A stretch of 64,000 nucleotides of DNA from a virus, in the IMG/VR virus record IMGVR_UViG_3300032073_000008, positions 1 to 64,000 of that record. One strand, given 5' to 3'. The translations under genes and the position numbers were made by a program. Within the stretch, counting starts at the first letter, position 1. Each line of letters begins with the position of its first letter. Below, in pieces: positions 32,743 to 40,229 of the stretch. The notes below the pieces were generated by a model. That model did no database searches. It saw nothing but the letters and a program-made list of their open reading frames with translations, and was not told the origin of the DNA.

Positions 32743-32771
32743 ATTCTAGCACAAAAACAACATAAAGACAA
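32743..32771 (-). promoter_or_regulatory. Sigma70-like promoter of the CobS-like gene
   Basis: Minus strand TTGTCT (32766-32771), a 17-bp spacer and TAGAAT (32743-32748). Both hexamers and the spacing are the same as at the CobT-like gene. Confidence 0.7.
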
Positions 32772-32805
32772 CAAAAAAATTAGCCAATTATTACCTTTTT
32801 TGTAT

Positions 32806-32828
32806 AATAGGTTATTTTTTAACCTATT
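32806..32828. repeat. Perfect inverted repeat after the CobT-like gene
   Basis: AATAGGTTA (32806-32814) and TAACCTATT (32820-32828) flank a 5-nt loop 3 nt past the stop codon. There is no U tract on the minus strand, so it is an RNA 3'-end or protein-binding structure rather than a clear terminator. Confidence 0.7.
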
Positions 32829-32830
32829 CA

Positions 32831-35071
32831 TTAAGCAATCGACTCTATCAAGTCACTCAACATTTTACGCGACTCTTTTCTAGAACCATTCGCTTTCTTA
32901 AAGGCAGTGCGGATCTTTGCTTTTGTTGCATCACTACCGACCGCAATCGAAGTATTGCTCACTTCAAGATTTTTACCACCATGAATTAAGAACAGTCGAT
33001 CATAACCAAAGTTGTCTTCAAGCATAACAAACTTTTCTTTTTTGGCTCTCATATGATATGATTTAGCATCATACCAGTCCATACTGTTAGGAGCATTACG
33101 AGTCCATTTGTTTATACTACTCTCCATAATCCGATAACCAATAACAGTAGAACCAGTCCTTTCACGATACATATCTAAAAGGACTTTGGTGATCGCATCA
33201 CCATATCCAGTCACACGATAGCGTTTCTTGGTCACAGGATCATTTACATACAACACTGCAGTGCCACTTCTATTATGATAATAATTAGTTTGTGAACCCC
33301 ATTCTTTGTCAGGGTTAGTGAATTCCATAGGATGACTATCACCATCAGTCAAGAATATTGTATTCACAATATCAAGACGATTTTTCTTTTGGAAATCATC
33401 ATGCACTTTCATTGCAGCCATTATAGTCTCATCAAGAGGAGTACCGCTCAAAGCCAACCCTCTAGGAAAACGAAACCTGTTCATTTTCTTTTGAGCTTCC
33501 CAGCTGTATTTGTTGCGACGAGAGACACGGATATCATAATATCTCCCGACACAAAGAACGAATTTCATCATGTCATTGAAAGTTTGACGATTCATATTGT
33601 TATTGAAAAACTCTAATAATCTGAAACAATGATGATAACGCAAAACACTATCTCGTTTTTGTTGGGTCGCACTTTCAGAGTCAGAACCATACCAATTATT
33701 TGTAAAAGCATAAACACGGTATGGTATCTTCACCTGACGGCAGAACAAAACTAAATTCAACATTTGATCAATCGTGGCTTTAAGATCTTCCATCATTGAG
33801 CCAGACCAATCAACATACATGATTATACCATGACTTTTACCATCTGGTGTCACTGTTACTTTGCGGAAAATATCATCATTGTAACGATAGCTGTTCATCT
33901 TGACAGGATCAATCACACCAGTCTTTGCCACAGTTTGTCTAGAGTAAGCTGATGCACTTTTCTTCATCTCAAACTCTTTTGCCATGTAATTTACGCTTCT
34001 CTTATTATTATTCATGAAGTCATTAACATATCCTTCACCCAGATCATTCATCGCTTGATCAAACGAATCAGGCTCTTGAACTTTGAAATTTTCTAGAATT
34101 TCTTTTGCTGATATAATCAAGTCATTAATCGGTGCGTCATTCAAGAACACATTAGTGATTTTTATATCATCATCATCACCATGCTCAGCAGCAATATTGT
34201 TTCTTAATGACTGATCAGTTTTTGATTCAAGATCTTCTTCAGATGATTCACCACCTGTCTGTCCTGTCTGGTTATCATCAGAATCATCTTCATCATCTTT
34301 CCAGAAGTCATCTTGATCTTCATCAGAACTCCAGAAGTCACCATCATCTTCATCTTCATCTTCATCATCAGGAGTGCTACCAGATGAATCACCTGATTCA
34401 CTTTCATCTTCATCATCAGAATCATCAAAATCATAAGAGCCACTGCCATCAGTATCTTCTTGACTCTCATCTTTTGCCATTTCATCCATAGCTTTCTGCT
34501 TGTCAGCATTTTCTTCTTCTTGCTTTTGTTTACAGAAATCATACAAACGCTCAGTCAGGTCAACAACCTGATCCCATGTTTCAAGAGTTTCAATCTCATC
34601 AATCCATGGTTGCTCATCTGCCTCAATGCGAACACCAGCAGAACGACCGCATTTAAAATAAGTGTTGATACGATCAATAAGACCATAATTGTTTATTTGT
34701 TTGATGTCACCACCAAAGAAACCATCAGCAAGCATGCGTCTGTATGAAGAAACAAATGAAGTTCGCAGACCTTGATATCGTTTTTGAATTAGCTTTTCAA
34801 TCCTAGCATCTTCAATAACATTTAAAAAAGATCTGAAAGTTTGACCACGCTTATGAGTAGACTCATGCCATCCCTCTTCTGGAGTATACAAAGCATGACC
34901 AACCTCATGACCAACCAAATGATCATAAGTGTCAGACCTCATATCATCCCACATTGGTAGAGTAAGGATGCGGTCACGAACATTAAATGAAGCAGTCTTT
35001 GCTTGCTTATGAGAAACAGTAATGTTTTCAGTAGCAAGTAGACGAGCCAATGTATCTTTAGAAGTATTCAT
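32831..35071 (-). CDS. CobT-like protein: zinc-peptidase motif, acidic linker and vWA domain (746 aa)
   Basis: The start is the ATG at 35069-35071. Residues 55-59 read HEVGH, a zincin HExxH motif, followed by NVIEDARIE with a possible third ligand. Residues 201-283 are an extremely acidic D/E/S linker. The C-terminal vWA domain has the metal-site motif DWSGS (421-425) and TDGDSHP later. The arrangement matches phage proteins labelled 'CobT' or 'peptidase' partnered with the MoxR-type ATPase next door. The pair could unfold and process a target protein. The target is unknown. It has its own promoter, matching that of the ATPase gene. Confidence 0.85.
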   Translation of the reverse strand: MNTSKDTLARLLATENITVSHKQAKTASFNVRDRILTLPMWDDMRSDTYDHLVGHEVGHALYTPEEGWHESTHKRGQTFRSFLNVIEDARIEKLIQKRYQGLRTSFVSSYRRMLADGFFGGDIKQINNYGLIDRINTYFKCGRSAGVRIEADEQPWIDEIETLETWDQVVDLTERLYDFCKQKQEEENADKQKAMDEMAKDESQEDTDGSGSYDFDDSDDEDESESGDSSGSTPDDEDEDEDDGDFWSSDEDQDDFWKDDEDDSDDNQTGQTGGESSEEDLESKTDQSLRNNIAAEHGDDDDIKITNVFLNDAPINDLIISAKEILENFKVQEPDSFDQAMNDLGEGYVNDFMNNNKRSVNYMAKEFEMKKSASAYSRQTVAKTGVIDPVKMNSYRYNDDIFRKVTVTPDGKSHGIIMYVDWSGSMMEDLKATIDQMLNLVLFCRQVKIPYRVYAFTNNWYGSDSESATQQKRDSVLRYHHCFRLLEFFNNNMNRQTFNDMMKFVLCVGRYYDIRVSRRNKYSWEAQKKMNRFRFPRGLALSGTPLDETIMAAMKVHDDFQKKNRLDIVNTIFLTDGDSHPMEFTNPDKEWGSQTNYYHNRSGTAVLYVNDPVTKKRYRVTGYGDAITKVLLDMYRERTGSTVIGYRIMESSINKWTRNAPNSMDWYDAKSYHMRAKKEKFVMLEDNFGYDRLFLIHGGKNLEVSNTSIAVGSDATKAKIRTAFKKANGSRKESRKMLSDLIESIA

Positions 35072-35100
35072 ATGATAGTCTCTCAACAAAATAGACGCCC

Positions 35101-35129
35101 ATTCTACCATATCAGGAGACCTGAGACAA
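35101..35129 (-). promoter_or_regulatory. Sigma70-like promoter of the CobT-like gene
   Basis: Minus strand TTGTCT (35124-35129), a 17-bp spacer and TAGAAT (35101-35106), ~25 nt upstream of the ATG. Confidence 0.7.
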
Positions 35130-35288
35130 CACTTTTTTCAATTAAAAACGGTAATTTTACCTATTTATTGATATTATTTTGGAATAAAAAGGTAGATTTT
35201 AAGAACTTTTTTGTATAAAAGGACAAAAGTCCTGTATTATCAATAACTTAGTGAAATACACTATTTTGCCCTTTTATAACTCTTCGGA
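35130..35288. other. Intergenic region upstream of cobT-like promoter
   Basis: About 160 bp without a convincing ORF. It holds two weak hairpins on the minus strand (35150-35161 and 35220-35233), which may end the hsp20 transcript, and is otherwise AT-rich. Confidence 0.6.
35215..35233 (-). terminator. Weak terminator after hsp20/micro-ORF
   Basis: AGGAC and GTCCT pair around TTTT (35220-35233), followed by TTTTAT on the minus strand. The stem is only 5 bp, so this is tentative. Confidence 0.45.
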
Positions 35289-35381
35289 TTAACTTAATGC
35301 AATCAGGCAGTTAGCGATTGTTACATAAACCGACACTTGAAACGCCCAACAGAAAAAGCAATCAGTTTTGCTATTTTCCAT
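35289..35381 (-). CDS. 30-aa hydrophobic micro-protein downstream of hsp20
   Basis: A 30-codon ORF reads MENSKTDCFFCWAFQVSVYV then ends with a hydrophobic TIANCLIALS. It has a perfect AGGAGG Shine-Dalgarno four bases before the ATG and starts 16 nt after the hsp20 stop. Three cysteines and a membrane-like helix are visible. Part of its Shine-Dalgarno lies in the 3' arm of a 9-bp hairpin whose 5' arm is inside hsp20, which suggests that translation of hsp20 opens it. Function unknown. Confidence 0.5.
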   Translation of the reverse strand: MENSKTDCFFCWAFQVSVYVTIANCLIALS

Positions 35382-35388
35382 ATTTCCT

Positions 35389-35421
35389 CCTCGAAAATTA
35401 TTTAATTTCAATTTTTCGAGG
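35389..35421 (-). promoter_or_regulatory. Hairpin over hsp20 stop / micro-ORF Shine-Dalgarno
   Basis: CCTCGAAAA and TTTTCGAGG form a perfect 9-bp stem (35389-35397 with 35413-35421). The 15-nt loop contains the hsp20 stop codon, and the arm abuts AGGAGG. It may couple translation or act as a heat-sensitive lid. Confidence 0.6.
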
Positions 35422-35814
35422 ACGCTTCTCTTCTGGCAAATTGACCTTTAGGTTCACTACAAGGATTCCTTTGTCTAGAGTCGCTCCGACTACTTCGACA
35501 TATTCAGACAGACGAAAAGTTCTCTGAAATCTTTTTGTGGATATTCCTTTGTGTAGATACTCAACATCAGTACCGTGGAATTGATCCCCAGTGATGTTCA
35601 AAGTTCTTTCATCTTGTTCAATGGTCAGATCTTTCATATCGAACCCAGCTACTGCCACTTCAATGGCATATTCATGCTCATCTACTTTAACCACATTGTG
35701 TGGTGGGTATGTATCTTTGGCGTTTCGATTGATGAATTCTAATTCATTGAAAAGGTGGTCAAACCCAACAAATGCTGCTCGTGGGAAAAGACTCGGTGTT
35801 TTAATACTCGTCAT
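35398..35814 (-). CDS. hsp20: Small heat shock protein Hsp20
   Basis: This is an alpha-crystallin-domain chaperone, common in T4-like marine phages. The beta-sandwich signature appears as YAIEVAVAGFDMKDLTIEQD (~48-67) and VVGATLDKGILVVNLKV (A-x-x-x-GvL motif, ~108). The C-terminal KIEIK carries the I-x-I anchor used for oligomerisation. The N-terminal arm FDHLFNELEFINRN resembles phage Hsp20s. An AAGGAG ribosome-binding site and a TATAAATA late promoter precede it, so it is expressed late and may assist capsid or tail folding. Confidence 0.93.
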   Translation of the reverse strand: MTSIKTPSLFPRAAFVGFDHLFNELEFINRNAKDTYPPHNVVKVDEHEYAIEVAVAGFDMKDLTIEQDERTLNITGDQFHGTDVEYLHKGISTKRFQRTFRLSEYVEVVGATLDKGILVVNLKVNLPEEKRPRKIEIK

Positions 35815-35878
35815 AATGCTCTCCTTTTGTTTAAAGCAAGATTAATAAGTGAACCCGATTATTCGGCATCCACTCACC

Positions 35879-35886
35879 TATTTATA
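35879..35886 (-). promoter_or_regulatory. T4-type late promoter of hsp20
   Basis: Minus strand TATAAATA, ~65 nt upstream of the hsp20 ATG and just after the end of the kinase gene. Confidence 0.75.
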
Positions 35887-35892
35887 CTGACT

Positions 35893-36441
35893 CTACATAA
35901 GATTTTCAATAAAGCCAATAATTTTTTTCGTATCTTCAGGGACATTGTGTTCAAAAGCATGGACACATCCAGCTTCGCCCATCAATATTTTTTCCCCAAA
36001 CATATCTTCAATGTTAGCAACTTTCGTTACTCGCCCATTGATAAATGTTTCTGATTGATCAGAACCTCTATCAGCATAACGCTGTTCACGAACAGCATCA
36101 TCTGTTTTTAATACTATAATTGTTAGATCATGCCCTGCTCTCTTCACAGCCTCAAAGAACTTAGAAGAAGTCAATCTGTCACCCTCGAACACTACGACAG
36201 GTGATGGATTGTTTTCTAGGTATTCAATTGCCATTGGCTGTACTGCCATTGACAGTTTATCAGTACCAGCAAACACTTCTCCTTCATCATATTTACCAAA
36301 CAAACGGATATCTCCAGAAACATAACCATCAAGCAACTTAACTGGAGTATCTTTAGTCCACTCTCGTTTTGACATCCACTCACGCATAAGTGTTGTTTTT
36401 CCAGTTCCTGGAATTCCAATAATACCAATCACTTTACTCAT
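35893..36441 (-). CDS. P-loop kinase of the hypermodification cluster (182 aa)
   Basis: Walker A is GIPGTGKTT (9-17). A Walker B-like strand ending VVFEGDRLTSSKFF (~83-96) and a lid with RYADRGSD (~126) place it among small nucleotide or polynucleotide kinases. It is the last gene of a five-gene unit and overlaps the dioxygenase stop by 4 nt. In thymine-hypermodifying phages a DNA kinase phosphorylates 5-hydroxymethyl-pyrimidine in DNA so that the group can be displaced. The same role is proposed here. A free-nucleotide kinase is the alternative. Confidence 0.75.
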   Translation of the reverse strand: MSKVIGIIGIPGTGKTTLMREWMSKREWTKDTPVKLLDGYVSGDIRLFGKYDEGEVFAGTDKLSMAVQPMAIEYLENNPSPVVVFEGDRLTSSKFFEAVKRAGHDLTIIVLKTDDAVREQRYADRGSDQSETFINGRVTKVANIEDMFGEKILMGEAGCVHAFEHNVPEDTKKIIGFIENLM

Positions 36442-37826
36442 GAAAAGAATCCTTCTAATGATGACTTTGTCACAACAGCTTCTGGATGATATTGCGATAA
36501 CATTCCTTCACCGCCTTTCTGTTTCAGATAATCATACCACTCATCTTCAGCCCACATATTTGGCGAAACACCATTCCAAAATTCTTTCCACAACTTGTGG
36601 TTCTTATTGAGTCTGCGATCATCAACATATTGTCTACGCAGTTTTTCATATTCCCAAGAACCAACCTCAAGCATTTTTTCACGGAAGTAGCATACAAGAG
36701 ATATGCGTTCCATTTCTTCAATAGTGGTTCCAGCAGGTGGTTTCAGTTCAGTGTTACCATGAATGCCACCATGATTATTGATCAACAAAAGATCTCCTGG
36801 ACGGATATTGATACCTACACGAAACTCTGGAAGGACAAGATAACCACCTTCCCAATTCTTTTCTTTAGCAACAACAGTAAGGTTTGAAAATCCTTCATTC
36901 AAATCACCAGCATCTCTGTGAGCTGCAGTTCTGAAGTTTTTATTTACAGTAATCGTAGTGAACGGTGTATCTTCACCAGCAACACGAAAGCGTGGATCTA
37001 GCTTGCTTGCAGCTTCGTTTTGAATACCATAACGAATAGGTAAATGCTCCTTAAATTTGTCAGCTAATTGACGCATGAAAGGATAGCACTTCTCATAGAC
37101 AGGATAGTTGTTCTCTGTATACGCAGTTGCTCGACCGTATGGAATACGAGGATATCGATCAAAGAATCCAGCAATACCTGACAACACCATGTTAGCATAT
37201 GTTGTCTCAGAGATATAGTTCTTTTGAGTTGCCTTTGCGTCTTTCTGAGCATCCTCTGCTGACATACCTTGCCATTCAGCAACCTTGTCATTGAAGAATG
37301 ATTCGTAATTATAACCACTATCAGTGATCTTAGATCTGATCCAAACTATACCACGAGATTCACCTGCTGTAATTGAAGCATGTTTTGCTCTGATTCTTTC
37401 TACTGGATCAGTGTCATCTTCAAACAGAGAAACTTCACGCTCAGCAAAGTGCTTCATAATATCAAGCTGTTCTTCAGTTACCCAATCACGACCGCCTTGC
37501 TTTGCTCCTTTTGGACCAGCAGCAAGACCACGATTTTGTGTAGGTAATGCAGCACCTAATAATCCTTCATAAGCACCGTGCTGTTGTTCTTCAGTAAAAA
37601 CATTTTTGCGAAACTTAAAGATAATGTTATCTTCATTATTCTCACCACCAAACCCAGCAGGAGCATAGAAGTCAGTATCTTCTTCACAAATAAAATCCCA
37701 GTCAGTATCTTCCATATATTGACCGAGTTTGTGTTCACAATCATCCCAAAACTTGGCTGTAATGATTCTGACATTGTTTACATTATCTACCTTAACATCA
37801 TACTTTTCGTTTATCACACCAATCAT
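36438..37826 (-). CDS. TET/JBP-type 2OG-Fe(II) DNA dioxygenase (462 aa)
   Basis: The C-terminal half carries the TET/JBP signature: a TTITVNKNFRTA strand, iron ligands H303-R-D305 (AAHRDAGD), WEGGYLVLPEFRVGINIRPGDL (~325-345), the distal His H356 (GGIHGNTE) and the 2OG arginine R374 in ERISLVCYF. This order and wording match JBP1/2 and phage TET/JBP enzymes that hydroxylate the methyl of thymine or 5-methylcytosine in DNA. The first ~200 residues are a separate, unassigned domain. It overlaps genes on both sides by 4 nt. No cytosine methyltransferase is in the window, which slightly favours thymine as substrate. Confidence 0.85.
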   Translation of the reverse strand: MIGVINEKYDVKVDNVNNVRIITAKFWDDCEHKLGQYMEDTDWDFICEEDTDFYAPAGFGGENNEDNIIFKFRKNVFTEEQQHGAYEGLLGAALPTQNRGLAAGPKGAKQGGRDWVTEEQLDIMKHFAEREVSLFEDDTDPVERIRAKHASITAGESRGIVWIRSKITDSGYNYESFFNDKVAEWQGMSAEDAQKDAKATQKNYISETTYANMVLSGIAGFFDRYPRIPYGRATAYTENNYPVYEKCYPFMRQLADKFKEHLPIRYGIQNEAASKLDPRFRVAGEDTPFTTITVNKNFRTAAHRDAGDLNEGFSNLTVVAKEKNWEGGYLVLPEFRVGINIRPGDLLLINNHGGIHGNTELKPPAGTTIEEMERISLVCYFREKMLEVGSWEYEKLRRQYVDDRRLNKNHKLWKEFWNGVSPNMWAEDEWYDYLKQKGGEGMLSQYHPEAVVTKSSLEGFFS

Positions 37827-38833
37827 ATCATAAATCTCTCTATTCCAACATTACTCATTTCATTTGTAAAAGTATTCATATGGTCTATCTTCCCAGTGTC
37901 TAGGAATATCTCCATTTTACTCTTACTTATCGAATTAGTCAAGTATTCATTTCTCAATGTCTCTTTTCTAGCATCCCACATGGGTGTCCAGTCAATACCA
38001 TCCCATCCATCTCTCTCCACTTGCTTTATTTCTTCAGCTTGTCTGTCAATATAATAACCAAGATAACGACCTCTACTCTTGCGAAACAGTTTCTTAAATG
38101 AACACAGTGCTGTTTCCATAGCAAAAAAGTCTGCTTTGCTCTCAGCATTTGGGTGTGTGCGTTTTACATCTTCGAGTATTTTCTTTCCTTCTCCTTCCAT
38201 CCATTGTATTTGATCATCTTCGAGCTTTTTATTCACCCAATCATCTTTACCTAAAGCATAACAAAGACCATTCCGATGAGATCGAGATCCAGAATAGTCA
38301 TGTAACCATAGACTTGGAACATCAACATTGAGACCAGCACACTGCTTTAGAGTTTGGATATAAAACCAAGATGTGTATCTTCCGAACTTGTGTAATGAAG
38401 TTACAGAATCCCAAACTTTTTGGAAGTTTTGATATTTGTCGCCACGACATAACTCTTCAAATGCATCTTCTTGTTTCCTACCACCAACCCATTCTTTATA
38501 GGAAACAAATTGATCAGCAAGATGACCTTTATTCCATTTTGTATCTGTTTGATATCTGAGACGCGAATAGTTTTCATTGTTCCATTCACGCAAACGATCA
38601 ACACCAACCAACTCCATATCAGGGAACTCATTCCAGATAAGGTATGCTGTTGGGAAGTTGTATGTTGTTCCATATAACCAACAGAGCCATAACTTCTGTT
38701 CTGTGTTATATTCAAACCGATCAAAGAAGTAATTTGTGAGATACAATGCTGAGTCACAATCTTCTATCTCAAGACTCCACTTAAACCAGTTGACAAATGC
38801 TTGTCTACGATGTTCACTTAATCTATAATCCAC
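37823..38833 (-). CDS. Alpha-glutamyl/putrescinyl-thymine pyrophosphorylase-like protein (336 aa)
   Basis: The helical protein starts at a GTG (TAGTG overlap with the GNAT stop). The block LYGTTYNFPTAYLIWNEFPD (~54-73) followed by RLREWNNENYSRLRYQTDTKW and KGHLADQFVSYKEW resembles the aGPT-PPlase/HMUDK-helical group described by comparative genomics of DNA hypermodification. In such systems these proteins are predicted to act on the pyrophosphorylated or phosphorylated hydroxymethyl group and add an amine or amino acid. It is flanked by the dioxygenase and a GNAT, matching that guild. The assignment is from recalled motifs and needs a profile search. Confidence 0.65.
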   Translation of the reverse strand: MDYRLSEHRRQAFVNWFKWSLEIEDCDSALYLTNYFFDRFEYNTEQKLWLCWLYGTTYNFPTAYLIWNEFPDMELVGVDRLREWNNENYSRLRYQTDTKWNKGHLADQFVSYKEWVGGRKQEDAFEELCRGDKYQNFQKVWDSVTSLHKFGRYTSWFYIQTLKQCAGLNVDVPSLWLHDYSGSRSHRNGLCYALGKDDWVNKKLEDDQIQWMEGEGKKILEDVKRTHPNAESKADFFAMETALCSFKKLFRKSRGRYLGYYIDRQAEEIKQVERDGWDGIDWTPMWDARKETLRNEYLTNSISKSKMEIFLDTGKIDHMNTFTNEMSNVGIERFMI

Positions 38834-39489
38834 TAAAAGAATTCCTCTAGAGTGTTTGGCTCATCACCTATTAATTTATCACGCATCCAAAACTCTCCTA
38901 CAGAAGAAATAGCTTCTTCTACAGTAGCAGTCTTTTTCTTACCAAAGCCATGAGACTCAAGCGATTCATCAAACAATTGTTTGATCACCTTTGGATCTTT
39001 AGGCAAAGCCAGATGCGGGACATTAATTGCTGTTGCCCTAAATGTGCACTGCTCCCTGATAGAAGGAAACAGTGGTTGATCAGAACGCAACGACCCAGTT
39101 GGATCAACAGCCCAAAATATCAAACCATTTCTTTTATGCCAAGTTATAGAAGATGGAGTGCAAGATATTTTCAAACGACTCATGCCATTATTAAAAGCAT
39201 CACTCATTACTCTTTCCCAGATAGCTGTAGCATATCCCTTTCCTTCATGACCTTGCCTAGTTACAATCTCATATAGATTAATATATCTCGATCTTTGACT
39301 ATAAGTAGCAAACACAAATGCAACCATTTCGCCATCAACCTCTAAGGCAAATGGCTTATTATCTTTTTCATAGTTTTTAAAACGAAACCACAAACTGTGT
39401 GATGAATTGAGGAACTTTGTATTTTTTCCTTCAGGGGAGTTCTCAATGACTTTCTCAATCATCTCTTGTGAACATCTTACTATGCGCAT
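38833..39489 (-). CDS. GNAT-type acetyltransferase (218 aa)
   Basis: A GNAT core is visible. NKPFALEVDGEMVAFVFATY is a beta-strand pair, LYEIVTRQGHEGKGYATAIWERVM (~72-95) carries the acetyl-CoA pyrophosphate loop Q/RxxGxG/A, and SITWHKRNGLIFW is the motif B region. The C-terminal third is extra. It uses an AGAGACTTA-type ribosome-binding region. In the operon it lies between the glutamine amidotransferase and the aGPT-like protein, so it could acylate an amino group placed on a modified base. Other GNAT substrates are possible. Confidence 0.8.
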   Translation of the reverse strand: MRIVRCSQEMIEKVIENSPEGKNTKFLNSSHSLWFRFKNYEKDNKPFALEVDGEMVAFVFATYSQRSRYINLYEIVTRQGHEGKGYATAIWERVMSDAFNNGMSRLKISCTPSSITWHKRNGLIFWAVDPTGSLRSDQPLFPSIREQCTFRATAINVPHLALPKDPKVIKQLFDESLESHGFGKKKTATVEEAISSVGEFWMRDKLIGDEPNTLEEFF

Positions 39490-40172
39490 TGTAAGTCTCT
39501 CACTAATGCACCACCACGCAATGGAGAAGATTTCTCTAGCTTTCCATTGTATGTGTATGTTACATACATGTCTGTTCTTTGTTGATTTGTAATTGCACTT
39601 CTTTTTAGAATATCTTTTGTTGATGCGAATACAATACCATTATTTCGCTCACTATACCATAGTGGTCTTGCTTCATTTCTAAATCCAGTTAGACTCTTAT
39701 CTTTTTTGATACGACAGACAGCCATACTTGATGGGTAAAAATCATTCAATGGATCATTACCAGCCTCATATGATTTCAATATCAATTCACTGTCATTAGC
39801 TGTTTCAGTGTTATATTTCCACTTCTCTTTATCTTCTTGTGATATAACACCATTGTGAACAATACTTTGATCACCATTAGAGAAAGGTTGATTGTATCGA
39901 AGATCAGATGTTGAATAGCGAATATGACCAATAAGGTAGATACCACCATCCTCATTTATCATACTCTGAATTGGATATTTTGCGAGGAACTCATCACAAG
40001 GGATGCCCTCTTTTATCGTATATATCTTAGAATCTTTGACATATGATACACCAGTCGCATGTTTCCCTCTTATCATAGATTCGCGGAAAATACGCTCTAC
40101 CAGTTTAACATTCTCAATACTACCACGACTGACAGAGGATCTCTCTAACCAAACGCCTATCACACCACACAT
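39480..40172 (-). CDS. Class II glutamine amidotransferase, stand-alone glutaminase domain (230 aa)
   Basis: An Ntn-hydrolase glutaminase with catalytic Cys2 (MCGVIGVW). It has GHIRYST (~101-107), VHNGVI (~124) and ANDSEL (~144), the conserved motifs of PurF/GlmS/AsnB-type domains, which release ammonia from glutamine. No synthetase, isomerase or PRTase domain is attached, so the ammonia must be used by a partner. It is the first gene of the hypermodification unit, has an AAAGGG ribosome-binding site and is driven by a perfect consensus promoter ~25 nt upstream. It probably supplies nitrogen for amination of a base. Confidence 0.88.
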   Translation of the reverse strand: MCGVIGVWLERSSVSRGSIENVKLVERIFRESMIRGKHATGVSYVKDSKIYTIKEGIPCDEFLAKYPIQSMINEDGGIYLIGHIRYSTSDLRYNQPFSNGDQSIVHNGVISQEDKEKWKYNTETANDSELILKSYEAGNDPLNDFYPSSMAVCRIKKDKSLTGFRNEARPLWYSERNNGIVFASTKDILKRSAITNQQRTDMYVTYTYNGKLEKSSPLRGGALVRDLQCA

Positions 40173-40200
40173 AATATACCCTTTATGTAAATAAACAGAT

Positions 40201-40229
40201 ATTATACATTATCAAATGTAATTTGTCAA
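40201..40229 (-). promoter_or_regulatory. Perfect sigma70 promoter of the hypermodification operon
   Basis: Minus strand TTGACA (40224-40229), a 17-bp spacer and TATAAT (40201-40206), inside the end of the deformylase gene. The following leader AAAGGGTATATTAT (40171-40184) recurs at the gp47 start. Confidence 0.88.

Noticed and set aside
32806-32828. Hairpin after the CobT-like gene as a Rho-independent terminator
   Set aside because: The stem is perfect but no U tract follows on the minus strand. Kept only as an inverted repeat.
31539-35071. True cobaltochelatase CobS/CobT function
   Set aside because: No CobN or other cobalamin genes occur in the window, and the partner carries a zincin motif. 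Naming by homology only.
35280-35390. Possible tRNA in the hsp20 downstream gap
   Set aside because: No T-arm GTTCRA signature or acceptor stem could be found on either strand. A micro-ORF explains the stretch better.
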